A DNA stretch of 64,000 bases. It comes from Nocardioides marmorisolisilvae (lineage in GTDB: Bacteria; Actinomycetota; Actinomycetes; Propionibacteriales; Nocardioidaceae). Location of the stretch: contig NZ_RJSG01000002.1 in NCBI RefSeq assembly GCF_003725775.1, positions 186,001 to 250,000 of the forward strand, in the 5' to 3' direction. The notes beneath the pieces were generated by a model. That model worked only from the letters and a program-made list of their open reading frames with translations. It was not told the DNA's origin and did not search any database. Positions 34,717-43,580 of this stretch are shown one piece after another. A program made the position numbers and the translations under genes. Each line of letters starts with the position of its first letter. Within the stretch, counting starts at the first letter, position 1.

Positions 34717-35610
34717 TCAGCGAGCCGCGTCGAGGATCAGCCGGGCGTCCCGGTACCGGGCATCGCCGCTGGCCGAGTGGAGCACCACGCCGACCAGGGT
34801 GCGCCCGCCGCGGGTGATGGCGAAGACCAGGCACGCGCCCGCAGGTGTGGTGGTCCCGGTCTTGACGCCGATGACGCCCCAGTACCGGCCGAGCAGCTGG
34901 TTGGTGTTCTCCCAGGTGTAGATCCGCCGGCCACCCGACGCCGTCCAGCCGGGCACGCTCGTCGTCCGGGTGCGCACGATCGCGGCGAACTGCTCGTTGC
35001 CCAACGCGTACGACGCCAGCCGGGCCAGCGAGCGCGGCGTAATGTGGTTGGTGCTCGTCGGTGCCAGACCGTCGAACGACCCGAACTGCGTTCGGCTCAG
35101 TCCGAGCTCGGCCGCCTTGGCGTTCATGCGGCTGATGAACTCGGCCGTGCGGGCAGTCCGGGTGCTCCCGTGGCCGAACCTGTCGGCCAGGGCGTAGGCC
35201 GCGTCGCTCCCCGACGGCAGCAGCAGGCCGTAGAGCAGCTGGCGGACCGTGAGGCTGTCGCCGGTGTGCAGGTGAGCGGTGCTGGCGTCCTTCCACACGG
35301 CGTACCGGTGGTAGACCGACTTGACCGGGATCCGTGCGTCGAGGTCGAGTCCCGGCGTCTCGAGCACGACGACGGCGGTCATGATCTTGGTGGTGCTGGC
35401 CATCGGGCGCTCGGTGTAGATGGCGCGTCCCATCAGCACGGATCCGTCGGCCTGGTCGATGAGGATCGCGCCCGCTGCCGTCACTCCGGCAGGAACCCGA
35501 GGGATGGGCGCGGTCTCCGCGACTCCCGGTGCGGGCGCCAGGAACGCCGAGGTCGCGACCAGCCCGACGGCGAGGGTCCGCGCCCAACTGCTGAACGCGC
35601 CCGATCGCAT
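34717..35610 (-). CDS. D-alanyl-D-alanine carboxypeptidase, S11 (DacA/DacC type)
   Basis: 297-residue penicillin-binding protein. Signal peptide about 1-33. Active-site motifs: S72-T-T-K75 (SxxK), S133-G-S135 in place of the usual SxN, and K250-T-G (KTG). The SGS variant keeps the motif geometry and occurs in other actinobacterial members. Lacks the long C-terminal beta domain and membrane helix of PBP5, so it is a free or weakly attached secreted form. The ATG at 35610 is chosen because it directly begins the signal peptide. Confidence 0.9.
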   Translation of the reverse strand: MRSGAFSSWARTLAVGLVATSAFLAPAPGVAETAPIPRVPAGVTAAGAILIDQADGSVLMGRAIYTERPMASTTKIMTAVVVLETPGLDLDARIPVKSVYHRYAVWKDASTAHLHTGDSLTVRQLLYGLLLPSGSDAAYALADRFGHGSTRTARTAEFISRMNAKAAELGLSRTQFGSFDGLAPTSTNHITPRSLARLASYALGNEQFAAIVRTRTTSVPGWTASGGRRIYTWENTNQLLGRYWGVIGVKTGTTTPAGACLVFAITRGGRTLVGVVLHSASGDARYRDARLILDAAR

Positions 35611-35726
35611 CACCCTGCGTACTCTGCCACCGCATCGAGGAGTTCGCTGGCGTGTGACGCAGCCCATGCGTTCATTCGTTCTGCGGTAGGAGGCGGCTGC
35701 GCCGGATTCTCGGAACACTTCTCCCC

Positions 35727-38720
35727 ATGAGCCCCGAGGGTCCCGAGTCGTCAACGCTGGCCAGGCTGGCGCGCTTCACCATCTCCCGGGCTCCCTGGAT
35801 GATCGGTGGCTGGCTGCTGTTCGTGATCGCCGTCAACGTGCAGGTGCCGCAGATCGAGTCGGTCGTGGCGAAGGACAGCACGCCGTTCGTGCCCGAGTCC
35901 GCGCCGTCGCTGCGCGCGGTCAAGGCGATGGACACCACCTTCGGCAACGGCAAGAGCCGCAGCTTCATCGTGCTGGTCGCCGCACGCGACGGCGGCCTGA
36001 CCGCCGCGGACCGTCAGTACGTCGTGAAGCTGGCCGACCGCCTGCGCGCCGACACCAAGCACGTCACCTACGTCCAGGACATCAGCTCGCCGACCCTGCG
36101 CAAGGCGCTGGAGAGCAAGGACGGTGAGGCGACGTACTTCCAGATCGGCCTCTCCGGCTACACCGGCGCTCCCACCTCGGTCGGTCAGGTCGAGGCGGTG
36201 CGCGACGACGCCGAGATCGGGAAGCCGGCCGGACTCGACGTGAAGGTCACCGGCGCCAGCGCGACCATCACCGACATGGTGGTCAACGTCGAGCACAGCA
36301 TCGTCACGATCACCGCCGTGACGCTGGTGATGATCGCGATCATCCTGATGCTGATCTACCGCTCCGTCGTCGTCACCGGGTTCATCCTCGGCGCCATCGG
36401 CGTCGCCCTGGCCGCGGCCCGCGGCACGGTCGCGTTCCTCGGCGACCACCACGTCTTCCACGTCTCGACCTTCACCGGCTCGTTCCTCACCGCGATCGTG
36501 CTCGGGGCGACCACCGACTATGCGATCTTCCTGATTAGCCGCTTCCACGAGGAGCGCCGCAAGGGCGTCGAACCCCGCGAGGCAGCGCGGGTCGCGGCCA
36601 GCCGGGTCTCGGCGGTGATCATCGGCTCGGCGCTGACCGTGATCCTGGCCAACGCCTGCCTGGCGCTCGCGCACGTCGGTCTGTTCCGCACCACCGGCCC
36701 GGCGATCGCGGTCAGCATCGTGCTGGCGCTCGGGATCTCGCTGACCCTGATCCCGCCGCTCATCGCGATCATGGGCACCCGCGGCCTGCTCGAGCCGCGC
36801 GAGCGCAACAGCGCCGAGGGCGGCTGGGCGCGCTGGGGCGAGCGGGTCGTCTCCCGGCCCGGTCTGGCGCTGGCCGGCGGGCTGATCCCGCTGGTCCTGC
36901 TCGCCGCGTTCCTGCCCGCGTTCAAGCCGAGCTACGACGAGCGCTCCGTGCAGCCGAAGGACACCGACAGCAACGACGGCTACGCGCTGATGGACGCCCA
37001 CTACCCGGTCAACGAGGCGCTCCCGGACTTCGTGCTGGTCACCGCGGACCACGACCTGCGCAACCCGAAGGACCTGGCCGCCCTCGAGCAGGCCTCGGCC
37101 AACGTCGCGCGGGTCACCGGTGTCGGTTCGGTGCGCGGCGTCACCCGCCCGACCGGTACGACGATCACCCAGGCCTCGGTCGGCTACCAGGCCGGCCTCA
37201 TCGGCGACCGGCTCGCCGATGCGAAGGACCAGCTCGCCGGGGGAGCGAAGGACGCCACCAAGCTGAGCGACGGTGCGGCCCAGCTCGCCGACGGCGCCGA
37301 CCAGCTGGCCAGCGGTGCGAGCTCGGCGGCTGACGGGGCCGACCGCGTGCTCGCCGGTGTCGAGTCCCTGCACGGTGGCCTGGAGAAGCTGGCCGCGGGC
37401 AGCGACGACGCCGTCGACGGCAGCACCCAGCTGCGCGCCGGGGCACAGGCGCTCGCCGACGGTCTCGCGACCGCGGTCGACCAGACCCAGCTCGCCGTCG
37501 ACGGCCTCGGGCTGGCGTACCAGGCGCTGCGCAAGAGCTTGACCTGCGGGTTGGACCCGTACTGCAAGGGCGCCCGCGACGGTATCCAGCAGATCTACAC
37601 CGGCGAGCGGGACCAGCTGATCCCCGGCCTGAAGAAGGCGGAGACCGGCGCCCGCAAGCTCGCCAACGGCACCGTCGACCTCCAGACCGGGCTGCGTCAG
37701 ATCCGCAGCGGACTCGGTTCCGCACGCGACGGCGCCGCCAGCCTGAAGGCCGGCCAGCAGACACTGGCCGACGGCCTGGACGACCTCGCCTCCGGCACGG
37801 ATCGCGTCGCCGGCGCGAGCGACCAGGTGGCCGGCGGCACCAAGCAGCTCACCGGCTCGGTCGCCCAGCTCCAGTCGGGTCTGGCGGCGGCCGCGGCGTA
37901 CCTGAAGTCGACCGCGGCGGCGACCAGGTCAACGGGTGGTGGCGGCTTCTACCTCCCGCCGAGCGCGCTGAAGGACGATCGGTTCGCGCTGTCCAGCGGC
38001 GCCTACCTGTCTCCGGACGGCAAGGTCGCTCGGCTCATCGTGCTGGGGGACACCAACGCCTTCGGCCATGCCGCGGCCGACCGCAGCGCGAAGATCTCGG
38101 CAGCGGTGCGCAGCGGCCTGAAGGGCACCGAGCTGGCCGACGCGAACGTCGCGATCACCGGCATGTCGGCCACGAACGCCGACATCCAGAAGCTGTCGAG
38201 CTCGGACTTCCGGTTGGTGGCGATCGTCGCGATGATCGCGGTCTTCCTGATCCTGCTGCTGCTGATCCGCAGCCTCGTGGCATCGGTCTTCCTGCTGGCC
38301 TCGGTGCTGCTCTCCTACGCGGCGACGATGGGCCTGGCGGTCCTGGCCTGGCAGATCATCGGCGGTACGCCGCTGGAGTGGACGGTCGCCTGCATCGCGT
38401 TCGTGCTGCTGGTCGCGGTCGGGGCCGACTACAACCTGCTGCTGATCAAGCGGATGCACGAGGAGTCGCCGGACGGCTCCCGGGCCGGCATCGCCCGGGC
38501 GGTCGCGCTCACCGGCGGGGTCATCACTGCCGCCGGGGTCATCTTCGCCACCAGCCTGTTCGCGATGATGAGCGGCTCGGTGACGACGTTGGTCCAGCTC
38601 GGCTTCACCGTCGGCATCGGTCTGCTCATCGACACCTTCGTGGTGCGCACGATGGTGGTGCCGGCGTTCGCGGCACTGGTCGGTCCGCGGCTGTGGTGGC
38701 CGTCCAAGGCCGAGGCCTAG
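35727..38720 (+). CDS. MMPL/RND-family lipid transporter
   Basis: 997-residue membrane protein with two RND halves. Helix 1 is about 24-45; a first exported loop follows; then five helices around 190-360 with GATTDYAIFLISRFHEE (the proton-relay Asp-Tyr pair); a second very large loop (about 410-830) containing repeated LxxGAxxLxxG-type segments likely to form coiled rods; and a second helix set with VGADYNLLLIKRMHEE. Such proteins export lipids or glycolipids. A cytoplasmic end is almost absent. It is divergent from the carboxypeptidase and convergent with marR. Confidence 0.92.
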   Translation: MSPEGPESSTLARLARFTISRAPWMIGGWLLFVIAVNVQVPQIESVVAKDSTPFVPESAPSLRAVKAMDTTFGNGKSRSFIVLVAARDGGLTAADRQYVVKLADRLRADTKHVTYVQDISSPTLRKALESKDGEATYFQIGLSGYTGAPTSVGQVEAVRDDAEIGKPAGLDVKVTGASATITDMVVNVEHSIVTITAVTLVMIAIILMLIYRSVVVTGFILGAIGVALAAARGTVAFLGDHHVFHVSTFTGSFLTAIVLGATTDYAIFLISRFHEERRKGVEPREAARVAASRVSAVIIGSALTVILANACLALAHVGLFRTTGPAIAVSIVLALGISLTLIPPLIAIMGTRGLLEPRERNSAEGGWARWGERVVSRPGLALAGGLIPLVLLAAFLPAFKPSYDERSVQPKDTDSNDGYALMDAHYPVNEALPDFVLVTADHDLRNPKDLAALEQASANVARVTGVGSVRGVTRPTGTTITQASVGYQAGLIGDRLADAKDQLAGGAKDATKLSDGAAQLADGADQLASGASSAADGADRVLAGVESLHGGLEKLAAGSDDAVDGSTQLRAGAQALADGLATAVDQTQLAVDGLGLAYQALRKSLTCGLDPYCKGARDGIQQIYTGERDQLIPGLKKAETGARKLANGTVDLQTGLRQIRSGLGSARDGAASLKAGQQTLADGLDDLASGTDRVAGASDQVAGGTKQLTGSVAQLQSGLAAAAAYLKSTAAATRSTGGGGFYLPPSALKDDRFALSSGAYLSPDGKVARLIVLGDTNAFGHAAADRSAKISAAVRSGLKGTELADANVAITGMSATNADIQKLSSSDFRLVAIVAMIAVFLILLLLIRSLVASVFLLASVLLSYAATMGLAVLAWQIIGGTPLEWTVACIAFVLLVAVGADYNLLLIKRMHEESPDGSRAGIARAVALTGGVITAAGVIFATSLFAMMSGSVTTLVQLGFTVGIGLLIDTFVVRTMVVPAFAALVGPRLWWPSKAEA

Positions 38721-39170
38721 CTACTCCTCCGCGAGGAGCTCCATCACACCCTGGAGCACCCGGTAGGTGGCATCGACGTCCCGGTCGCCGAACTTCTCGC
38801 GGACCAGGGCGTCGATCTCGATGATGTGGCTGTAGCCGCTGGAGGCGACCTTCCGGCCGTACTCGGTGAACATCACGATCTTGGCGCGCCCGTCGGCGGG
38901 GTCGGGGACCATCTCGACGATCCCGTGCGCGGCGAGGTCGCGGATCGCCTCGCCCATCGACTGCCGGGTGATCCCGGCGCGGTGTGCCATGTCGACGGCG
39001 CGGGCGCCTTCCGGGGGGAGCGTGGCGAAGACCGGGTTGTGCAGAGGCTGCAGCTCGGTGAAGCCGCGGGAGTGCGCGGTCGTGACCATGTCGTCGCGCA
39101 GGGCGCGCGCGGACTTCTCGGCGAGTGCGATCAGCGGCAAGAAATTCGGCCGCTCGAGACCTCTTGACAT
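38721..39170 (-). CDS. MarR-family transcriptional regulator of the glutathione operon
   Basis: 149-residue winged-helix regulator: FATLPPEGARAVDMAHRAGITRQSMGEAIRDLAAHGIVEMVPDPADGRAKIVMFTEYG contains the recognition helix and the DxRxK wing of MarR proteins. ATG at 39170; longer starts run into the divergent operon. The intergenic region contains an inverted repeat between the -35 and -10 of the gsh operon, so it most likely represses that operon and itself, and responds to a thiol-reactive or electrophilic signal (inference). Confidence 0.88.
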   Translation of the reverse strand: MSRGLERPNFLPLIALAEKSARALRDDMVTTAHSRGFTELQPLHNPVFATLPPEGARAVDMAHRAGITRQSMGEAIRDLAAHGIVEMVPDPADGRAKIVMFTEYGRKVASSGYSHIIEIDALVREKFGDRDVDATYRVLQGVMELLAEE

Positions 39171-39192
39171 TTGTAAGGCTGCCTTCCAATAT
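39164..39192 (+). promoter_or_regulatory. Promoter and MarR-type operator of the glutathione operon
   Basis: Consensus -35 TTGACA (39164-39169), 17-base spacer, -10 CAATAT (39187-39192). The spacer carries TTGTAAGG-CTG-CCTTCCAA (39171-39189), an inverted repeat with one mismatch that overlaps the -10. The start codon (39226) has AGGAGC before it. The divergent marR start lies within this same element, so one bound dimer could control both directions. Confidence 0.7.
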
Positions 39193-39225
39193 TTGACAGG
39201 TAACCTTACTTTATCAGGAGCAGTC

Positions 39226-40188
39226 ATGAACCGCACGCCGATTCTCGAAGCAGTCGCCCCGCTGTTCGCCCGGACCGGTCGCAGCACCCGCGTCGCGATC
39301 GAGCAGGAGCTCTTCGCGATGGACGTCTTCGGCGGCGCCAGCGTCGCCCCGAAGCGCGTGCTCGAGGCCGTCGCTGGTCGCGACTACGCGCGCTGGGTGA
39401 CGTTCGAGCCGGGCGGCCAGGTCGAGCTGAGCCTGCCGCCGGCCGAGACCCCGGCGGCGGCAGCCGCCCAGCTGGCCCGGGTTACCGACGCCCTGGCGGA
39501 CGACCTGATGGCTCACGGCATCGCGATCTGCGCGCGGCCGGTGCGGGGCCAGGACCCGAACACCCCGCGCCACCTGCTCTCGCCCCGGTACGACGCGATG
39601 GAGCGCCACCTCGACAGCATCGGCGCCGCCGGTCGCCGGATGATGCGCTCGACCGCCTCGACCCAGGTCTGCCTGGACTGGTGGGCCGGGCGCGAGGGCC
39701 TCGAGCAGTGGCGGGTGCTGAACCTGGCCGGCCCGTTCCTCGCCGCCGCCACCGCGAAGGCCACCGGACCGCAGAGCCGGCTGGCCACCTGGCTCGAGGT
39801 CGACCCGTCGCGGACTGCGTTCGACGACCGGCTGCTGCACGGCCGCGACCCGGTCGCGGCGTACGCGGACTTCGCCGCCGGCGCCCGCGTCTTCGTCGAC
39901 GGGGGAGTCGCCGACCACCTGACCACCCTGTTCCCGCCGGTGCGCCCGCGCGGTTCGTACCTGGAGGTCCGCTTCCCCGACGCCCGCCCGGCCGCCCAGG
40001 TCGAGGCGCTGGTCGAAGGCTTCGCAGGGCTCCTGTACGACGACGAGCGCCGTCGCAGCGCCCTGGCCGTTCTCGCTGGCGAGCAGGATCGGCTCGCCGA
40101 GCACTGGGCGGCGGCCGCCGTCGGGACGCTCGACCTGGAGCTGGGGGCCTGGCTGCTCGGGGGCGACCGCCGGGCGGTGGCGGCATGA
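39226..40188 (+). CDS. Glutamate-cysteine ligase, GCS2/EgtA type
   Basis: 320-residue ATP-dependent carboxylate-amine ligase. TRVAIEQELFAMDV (about 20-33) is the glutamate/metal-binding opening of the GCS2 family, followed by MRSTASTQVCLDW, and DPSRTAFDD and RPRGSYLEVRFPDARP near the end, where the adenine and Mg sites lie. It is shorter than EgtA (~420) but has the same order. Overlaps a gshB gene by four bases, which strongly suggests it makes gamma-glutamylcysteine for glutathione rather than for ergothioneine. Confidence 0.85.
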   Translation: MNRTPILEAVAPLFARTGRSTRVAIEQELFAMDVFGGASVAPKRVLEAVAGRDYARWVTFEPGGQVELSLPPAETPAAAAAQLARVTDALADDLMAHGIAICARPVRGQDPNTPRHLLSPRYDAMERHLDSIGAAGRRMMRSTASTQVCLDWWAGREGLEQWRVLNLAGPFLAAATAKATGPQSRLATWLEVDPSRTAFDDRLLHGRDPVAAYADFAAGARVFVDGGVADHLTTLFPPVRPRGSYLEVRFPDARPAAQVEALVEGFAGLLYDDERRRSALAVLAGEQDRLAEHWAAAAVGTLDLELGAWLLGGDRRAVAA

Positions 40189-41180
40189 GCGTCCTCGTCG
40201 TGGCCGACCCGATGGCGAGCCTCGACCCGCAGATCGACGCCAGCGTCGGCCTGATGGACGCGGCTCAGCGCCTCGGCCACCAGGTCTGGATCTGCACTCC
40301 CGAAGACCTGTCCGCCCGTGACGGCAGGGTCCGCGCCCGGGCGCAGCGGATCACGTTGGCGCCCCGGGTCCGCGGCGGTGACCACCGCTGGCTCGTCGAG
40401 CCCACCTGGTACGCCGTCAACGCGAGCACCACCCTCGATGTCGTCGCCGAGGTCGAGCTGGTGCTGCTCCGGATCGACCCGCCGGTCGAGGGCCGCTACC
40501 TGCACACGACGTACTTGCTTGATCTGGTCGAGGCCGGCGGCGTCCGGGTCGTCAACCGCCCCGAGGGCATCCGCGCCTTCCACGAGAAGCTGGGGGCACT
40601 GCTCCTTCCCGATCTGTGCCCGCCGACGCTCGTGAGCACCGATGCCGCCGAGCTGCGCGCTTTCGTCGCCGAGCACGGTGCCTGCGTGGTCAAGCCGGTC
40701 GACGGCTTCGCCGGCCTGGACGTCTGGCTGGTCCGCGACGATCGGGGCGCCCGGGCCCTGCTCGAGTCCGCGACCCGCACCGGGACCCGCCAGGTCATCG
40801 CCCAGCGCTACCTCGAGCAGGTCGACGGCGGCAACAAGAGGCTGTTCCTGCTCGACGGCGAGATCGTCGGTGCGGTGCTGCGACGCCCGAGCGACGACGA
40901 CTTCCGGATCGGCCCGCCGTGCGCGCCTGCCGACGTCGACGAGCAGGACCAGCGCATCGCCGCAGCGCTCGCGCCGCTTCTCGCCCGTCACGGCCTGGCC
41001 CTGGCCGGGCTCGACGTCATCGACGGCCGCCTGATCGAGGTCAACGTGACCTGTCCGGGCGGGATGCACAAGACGGATGCCCTGCTGGGCACCGACCTCT
41101 CCGGCGTGATCATGCGCCGGCTCACCCACCACCACGAAAACACCCTCCTGAAGGAGTTCCACCCATGTCTGACACCATGA
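40185..41180 (+). CDS. gshB: Glutathione synthetase, GshB type
   Basis: 331-residue ATP-grasp ligase similar along its length to proteobacterial GshB: VADPMASLDPQIDAS (start), LLRIDPPVEGRYLHTTYLLD, VVNRPEGIRAFHEKL, VVKPVDGFAGLDVWLV, AQRYLEQVDGGNKRLFLLDGE and GLDVIDGRLIEVNVTCPGG, which carries the Mg-binding Asn/Glu and substrate loop. It adds glycine to gamma-glutamylcysteine. Its last 16 bases overlap the MAPEG start. Unusual in this phylum, where mycothiol is the normal thiol. Confidence 0.93.
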   Translation: MSVLVVADPMASLDPQIDASVGLMDAAQRLGHQVWICTPEDLSARDGRVRARAQRITLAPRVRGGDHRWLVEPTWYAVNASTTLDVVAEVELVLLRIDPPVEGRYLHTTYLLDLVEAGGVRVVNRPEGIRAFHEKLGALLLPDLCPPTLVSTDAAELRAFVAEHGACVVKPVDGFAGLDVWLVRDDRGARALLESATRTGTRQVIAQRYLEQVDGGNKRLFLLDGEIVGAVLRRPSDDDFRIGPPCAPADVDEQDQRIAAALAPLLARHGLALAGLDVIDGRLIEVNVTCPGGMHKTDALLGTDLSGVIMRRLTHHHENTLLKEFHPCLTP

Positions 41181-41563
41181 TCATCTGCATCGCCCTGATG
41201 GGCGCCCTGGTCTTCGTTCTCGGCGCCAACGTGACCCGGCACCGCGCGATGCGCGGCAAGTCCGGCGGCCCCCAGATGTCGACCGACCCGACCGACCGGC
41301 TGTTCATCGCCCAGCGCGCCCACGGCAACGCCACCGAGTACGTCCCCACCCTGATCGGCCTGCTGATCGTCTGCTCGACGCTGACCAGCGGCACCTGGTT
41401 GAACGTCGTCGCGATCGTGGCGACCGCTGCCCGCTACGTGCACGCCTTCGGGATGCTCAGCTCGAAGAGTCTCGCCGAGCACGGACCGGTCCGTGACTCG
41501 GGCGCGATGTTCACCTACCTCTCCGGCCTGGCGCTGGCCGTCACCGCGATCGCGTCGCTCTGA
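41165..41563 (+). CDS. MAPEG-family membrane protein
   Basis: 132-residue protein with about four helices. ALVFVLGANVTRHRA, FIAQRAHGNATEYVPTLIGL and ARYVHAFGMLSS are the conserved MAPEG blocks (Arg, His, Asn, Glu line the glutathione pocket in human members). MAPEG proteins are glutathione transferases or peroxidases of the membrane. AAGGAG 8 bases upstream supports the ATG. Its place directly after gshB suggests it uses the glutathione made by the operon to detoxify hydrophobic compounds. Confidence 0.92.
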   Translation: MSDTMIICIALMGALVFVLGANVTRHRAMRGKSGGPQMSTDPTDRLFIAQRAHGNATEYVPTLIGLLIVCSTLTSGTWLNVVAIVATAARYVHAFGMLSSKSLAEHGPVRDSGAMFTYLSGLALAVTAIASL

Positions 41564-41565
41564 CC

Positions 41566-42258
41566 ATGACCAGGAAGCCCGTGGTGGGGGTGGTCGGTCA
41601 CGGGTACCGGGTCCCGAAGCCCTTCGGCGACCTGCCCGTGACCGGCACCCCGCCCACCTATGTGGACGCGATCACCGCGGCCGGCGGGCGACCCCTGATC
41701 CTGCCGCCGCGCCACGCGCCGGAGCTGCTCGACCTCGTCGACGCCCTGGTGCTCACCGGAGGGGGAGACGTGGACCCCGCCCGGTACGGCGGCAGCGGCC
41801 CGGCCGAGGATGTCGACCCGCAACGCGACGAGGAGGAGATCGCCGTCGTGCACGCCGCAGCCGCGGACCGGGTGCCGCTGCTCGGGGTCTGCCGCGGGAT
41901 GCAGATCCTCGCGGTCGCCTTCGGAGGCACCCTGCGGGGCGGGCTCGAGCACCGCCTGCCCGTCGACGGCCACGAGGTCCGCACAGCTCCGGGCTCGCTG
42001 ATCGCCGACCTCCTCGGGCCGGTTGCGCAGACCTCGGCGTTGCACCGACAGGCGGTCCTCGACCCAGGACCGTCCTGGACGGCGACCGCCTGGTCGCACG
42101 ACGGCACCACCGAGGCCCTCGAACCGACGACCACCGGCTGGTCCGTCCTGGGGGTCCAGTGGCATCCCGAGCTCCACGCCCACGAGCTCCTCACCGACCC
42201 GACCGGACCGGCGCTCTTCGGCTGGCTGGTCGGACAGGCCCGGGTCCTCACCGCGTGA
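41566..42258 (+). CDS. Gamma-glutamyl hydrolase-like class I glutamine amidotransferase (peptidase C26, PuuD type)
   Basis: 230-residue triad amidotransferase. The nucleophile elbow is GVCRGMQIL; oxyanion DALVLTGGGDVDPARYG; the catalytic His/Glu are in VQWHPELHA. PuuD-type enzymes cleave gamma-glutamyl bonds. Starts 3 bases after the MAPEG stop, so it is the fourth gene of the operon. It could recycle glutathione conjugates or gamma-glutamyl peptides (inference from context). Confidence 0.88.
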   Translation: MTRKPVVGVVGHGYRVPKPFGDLPVTGTPPTYVDAITAAGGRPLILPPRHAPELLDLVDALVLTGGGDVDPARYGGSGPAEDVDPQRDEEEIAVVHAAAADRVPLLGVCRGMQILAVAFGGTLRGGLEHRLPVDGHEVRTAPGSLIADLLGPVAQTSALHRQAVLDPGPSWTATAWSHDGTTEALEPTTTGWSVLGVQWHPELHAHELLTDPTGPALFGWLVGQARVLTA

Positions 42259-42325
42259 GGACACCGTTTGTGGCGCCGACGTTCGGGCACATCTGAGGGG
42301 AGTGACCGAACGACGGAGGCGATGG

Positions 42326-42784
42326 ATGAAGCCCGGAAACGTCGTCGACCCGGTGGTCGACGCTGCCAAGCACCCCCTCAAGACGACCGCGTGGGCCGTT
42401 GGCCTGATGCGTGGCATCGCAGCCTCGGTGATCCGGGTCGCCGCAGGGGAGAAGGGTCCGGTCATCCCCGGGTACCTCCCGGGTCCGCTGGCCGCGCCCG
42501 TCGAGGAGAACGTCGCCCACGAGGACGTCGTGCACTACGACCTGATCGACCCGCCCGAGCAGGCGACCGAGTTGGCGATCGACGTCGAGCCGGCGCCCGA
42601 GCGCGAACCGGAGCCGCTGCGGGAGTCGTTCGCCAACGAGCCGACCGCGGTCAGCCGTGACTCCGCCCACGGGGGTGGCGGGAACGACGAGCAGATCGAC
42701 GACTGGTACGGCGAGACCGACGACGCAGACCTGCCGGAGACGGTCGTCGAGATGCTCGAGCTCGGCGACGAGAAGCCGCGCTAG
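42326..42784 (+). CDS. Hypothetical acidic protein
   Basis: 152-residue protein with a basic/hydrophobic first third (KTTAWAVGLMRGIAASVIRVAAGEKGPVIPGYLPGP, split here) and a very acidic, Pro/Glu-rich remainder, probably disordered. GGAGG 6 bases upstream sets the ATG at 42326. No family recognised. Its stop overlaps that of the convergent L,D-transpeptidase in a shared CTAG. Confidence 0.7.
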   Translation: MKPGNVVDPVVDAAKHPLKTTAWAVGLMRGIAASVIRVAAGEKGPVIPGYLPGPLAAPVEENVAHEDVVHYDLIDPPEQATELAIDVEPAPEREPEPLRESFANEPTAVSRDSAHGGGGNDEQIDDWYGETDDADLPETVVEMLELGDEKPR

Positions 42785-43482
42785 CGGACCACGACCACCT
42801 TGGTGCCCGGGTCCGCGAAGTACCAGATGTGCTTCGCGGTCTCGTTGCTCACCCGGGTGCAGCCGTGGCTGGTCATCATGTTGGTGCCGAGCATCCAGTC
42901 CGGGTGGATCTGCTTGCCGGTGCCGACGTACGTGGGCACCCGGTGGATGCCGACGCCGCACGCGATGATCCGCGTGAAGTAGTCCAGCTGCAGCTTCAGG
43001 TCGTAGGACCGGTTGTGCAGGATCTTGGCTGGCCGGCCGCACTTGGACCCGCTGTGGTAGGTGCCGACGCTGACGATCTTCGGGTTGTCGATCATGCCGC
43101 CCTGGGCAGCGATGTCGCCACTCTCGCGGACCAGCCAGATCCAGTTCTGCTTCTGGCTGATCACGATCCGCCGGCCGGTGCCGGAGTTCGACGGGACCGG
43201 ACGGTTGTCGCAGTGGACCGAGGTCGACGTGAGCAGCTTGGCCTTGGTCGCGTCGGTCAGCGTGCCGGTCTGGGAGAGCCAGTTCGCCGCCTGGAAGCGG
43301 ATGATCCCGGCAGTGGTGTGGTCGTTCGGCGAACCGGTCGTCGGGCCGGCGTCGCAGCCGAAGTGGTTCAACCGCCACTGCGTGTGCCGGAACCAGTCCG
43401 AGGCGTTGGACGGTGCGACCGTCGAGGTGGCGAGAACGAACGCGCCGACAATGGCGAGACACCCGAGAACTGCGCGGCGCAT
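42781..43482 (-). CDS. L,D-transpeptidase (YkuD) with peptidoglycan-binding domain
   Basis: 233-residue secreted enzyme. Signal peptide about 1-27. A PG_binding_1-like helical module (about 32-85: WRLNHFGCDAGPTTG ... AGIIRFQAANWL). Catalytic YkuD domain about 105-233, with His180 and the motif S205-H-G-C208-x-R. It forms 3-3 peptidoglycan cross-links or attaches proteins. AGAGGAAG precedes the ATG. Confidence 0.92.
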   Translation of the reverse strand: MRRAVLGCLAIVGAFVLATSTVAPSNASDWFRHTQWRLNHFGCDAGPTTGSPNDHTTAGIIRFQAANWLSQTGTLTDATKAKLLTSTSVHCDNRPVPSNSGTGRRIVISQKQNWIWLVRESGDIAAQGGMIDNPKIVSVGTYHSGSKCGRPAKILHNRSYDLKLQLDYFTRIIACGVGIHRVPTYVGTGKQIHPDWMLGTNMMTSHGCTRVSNETAKHIWYFADPGTKVVVVR

Positions 43483-43529
43483 GGACTTCCTCTGATCGTT
43501 GAGCGGGGGATCAGCGTACCTGGGAGACG

Positions 43530-43566
43530 GCCGAGCCCGCCGCGGACTTTCCACGGCGGGCTCGGC
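43530..43566. terminator. Hairpin between the transpeptidase promoter region and protease relic
   Basis: GCCGAGCCCGCCG (43530-43542) and GGCGGGCTCGGC-type right arm (43554-43566) form a perfect 13-bp stem with an 11-base loop. It lies 15 bases past the stop of the leftward protease relic and before the leftward transpeptidase gene, so it probably ends leftward transcription. Confidence 0.65.
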
Positions 43567-43580
43567 TGTTCGGTTGATCC

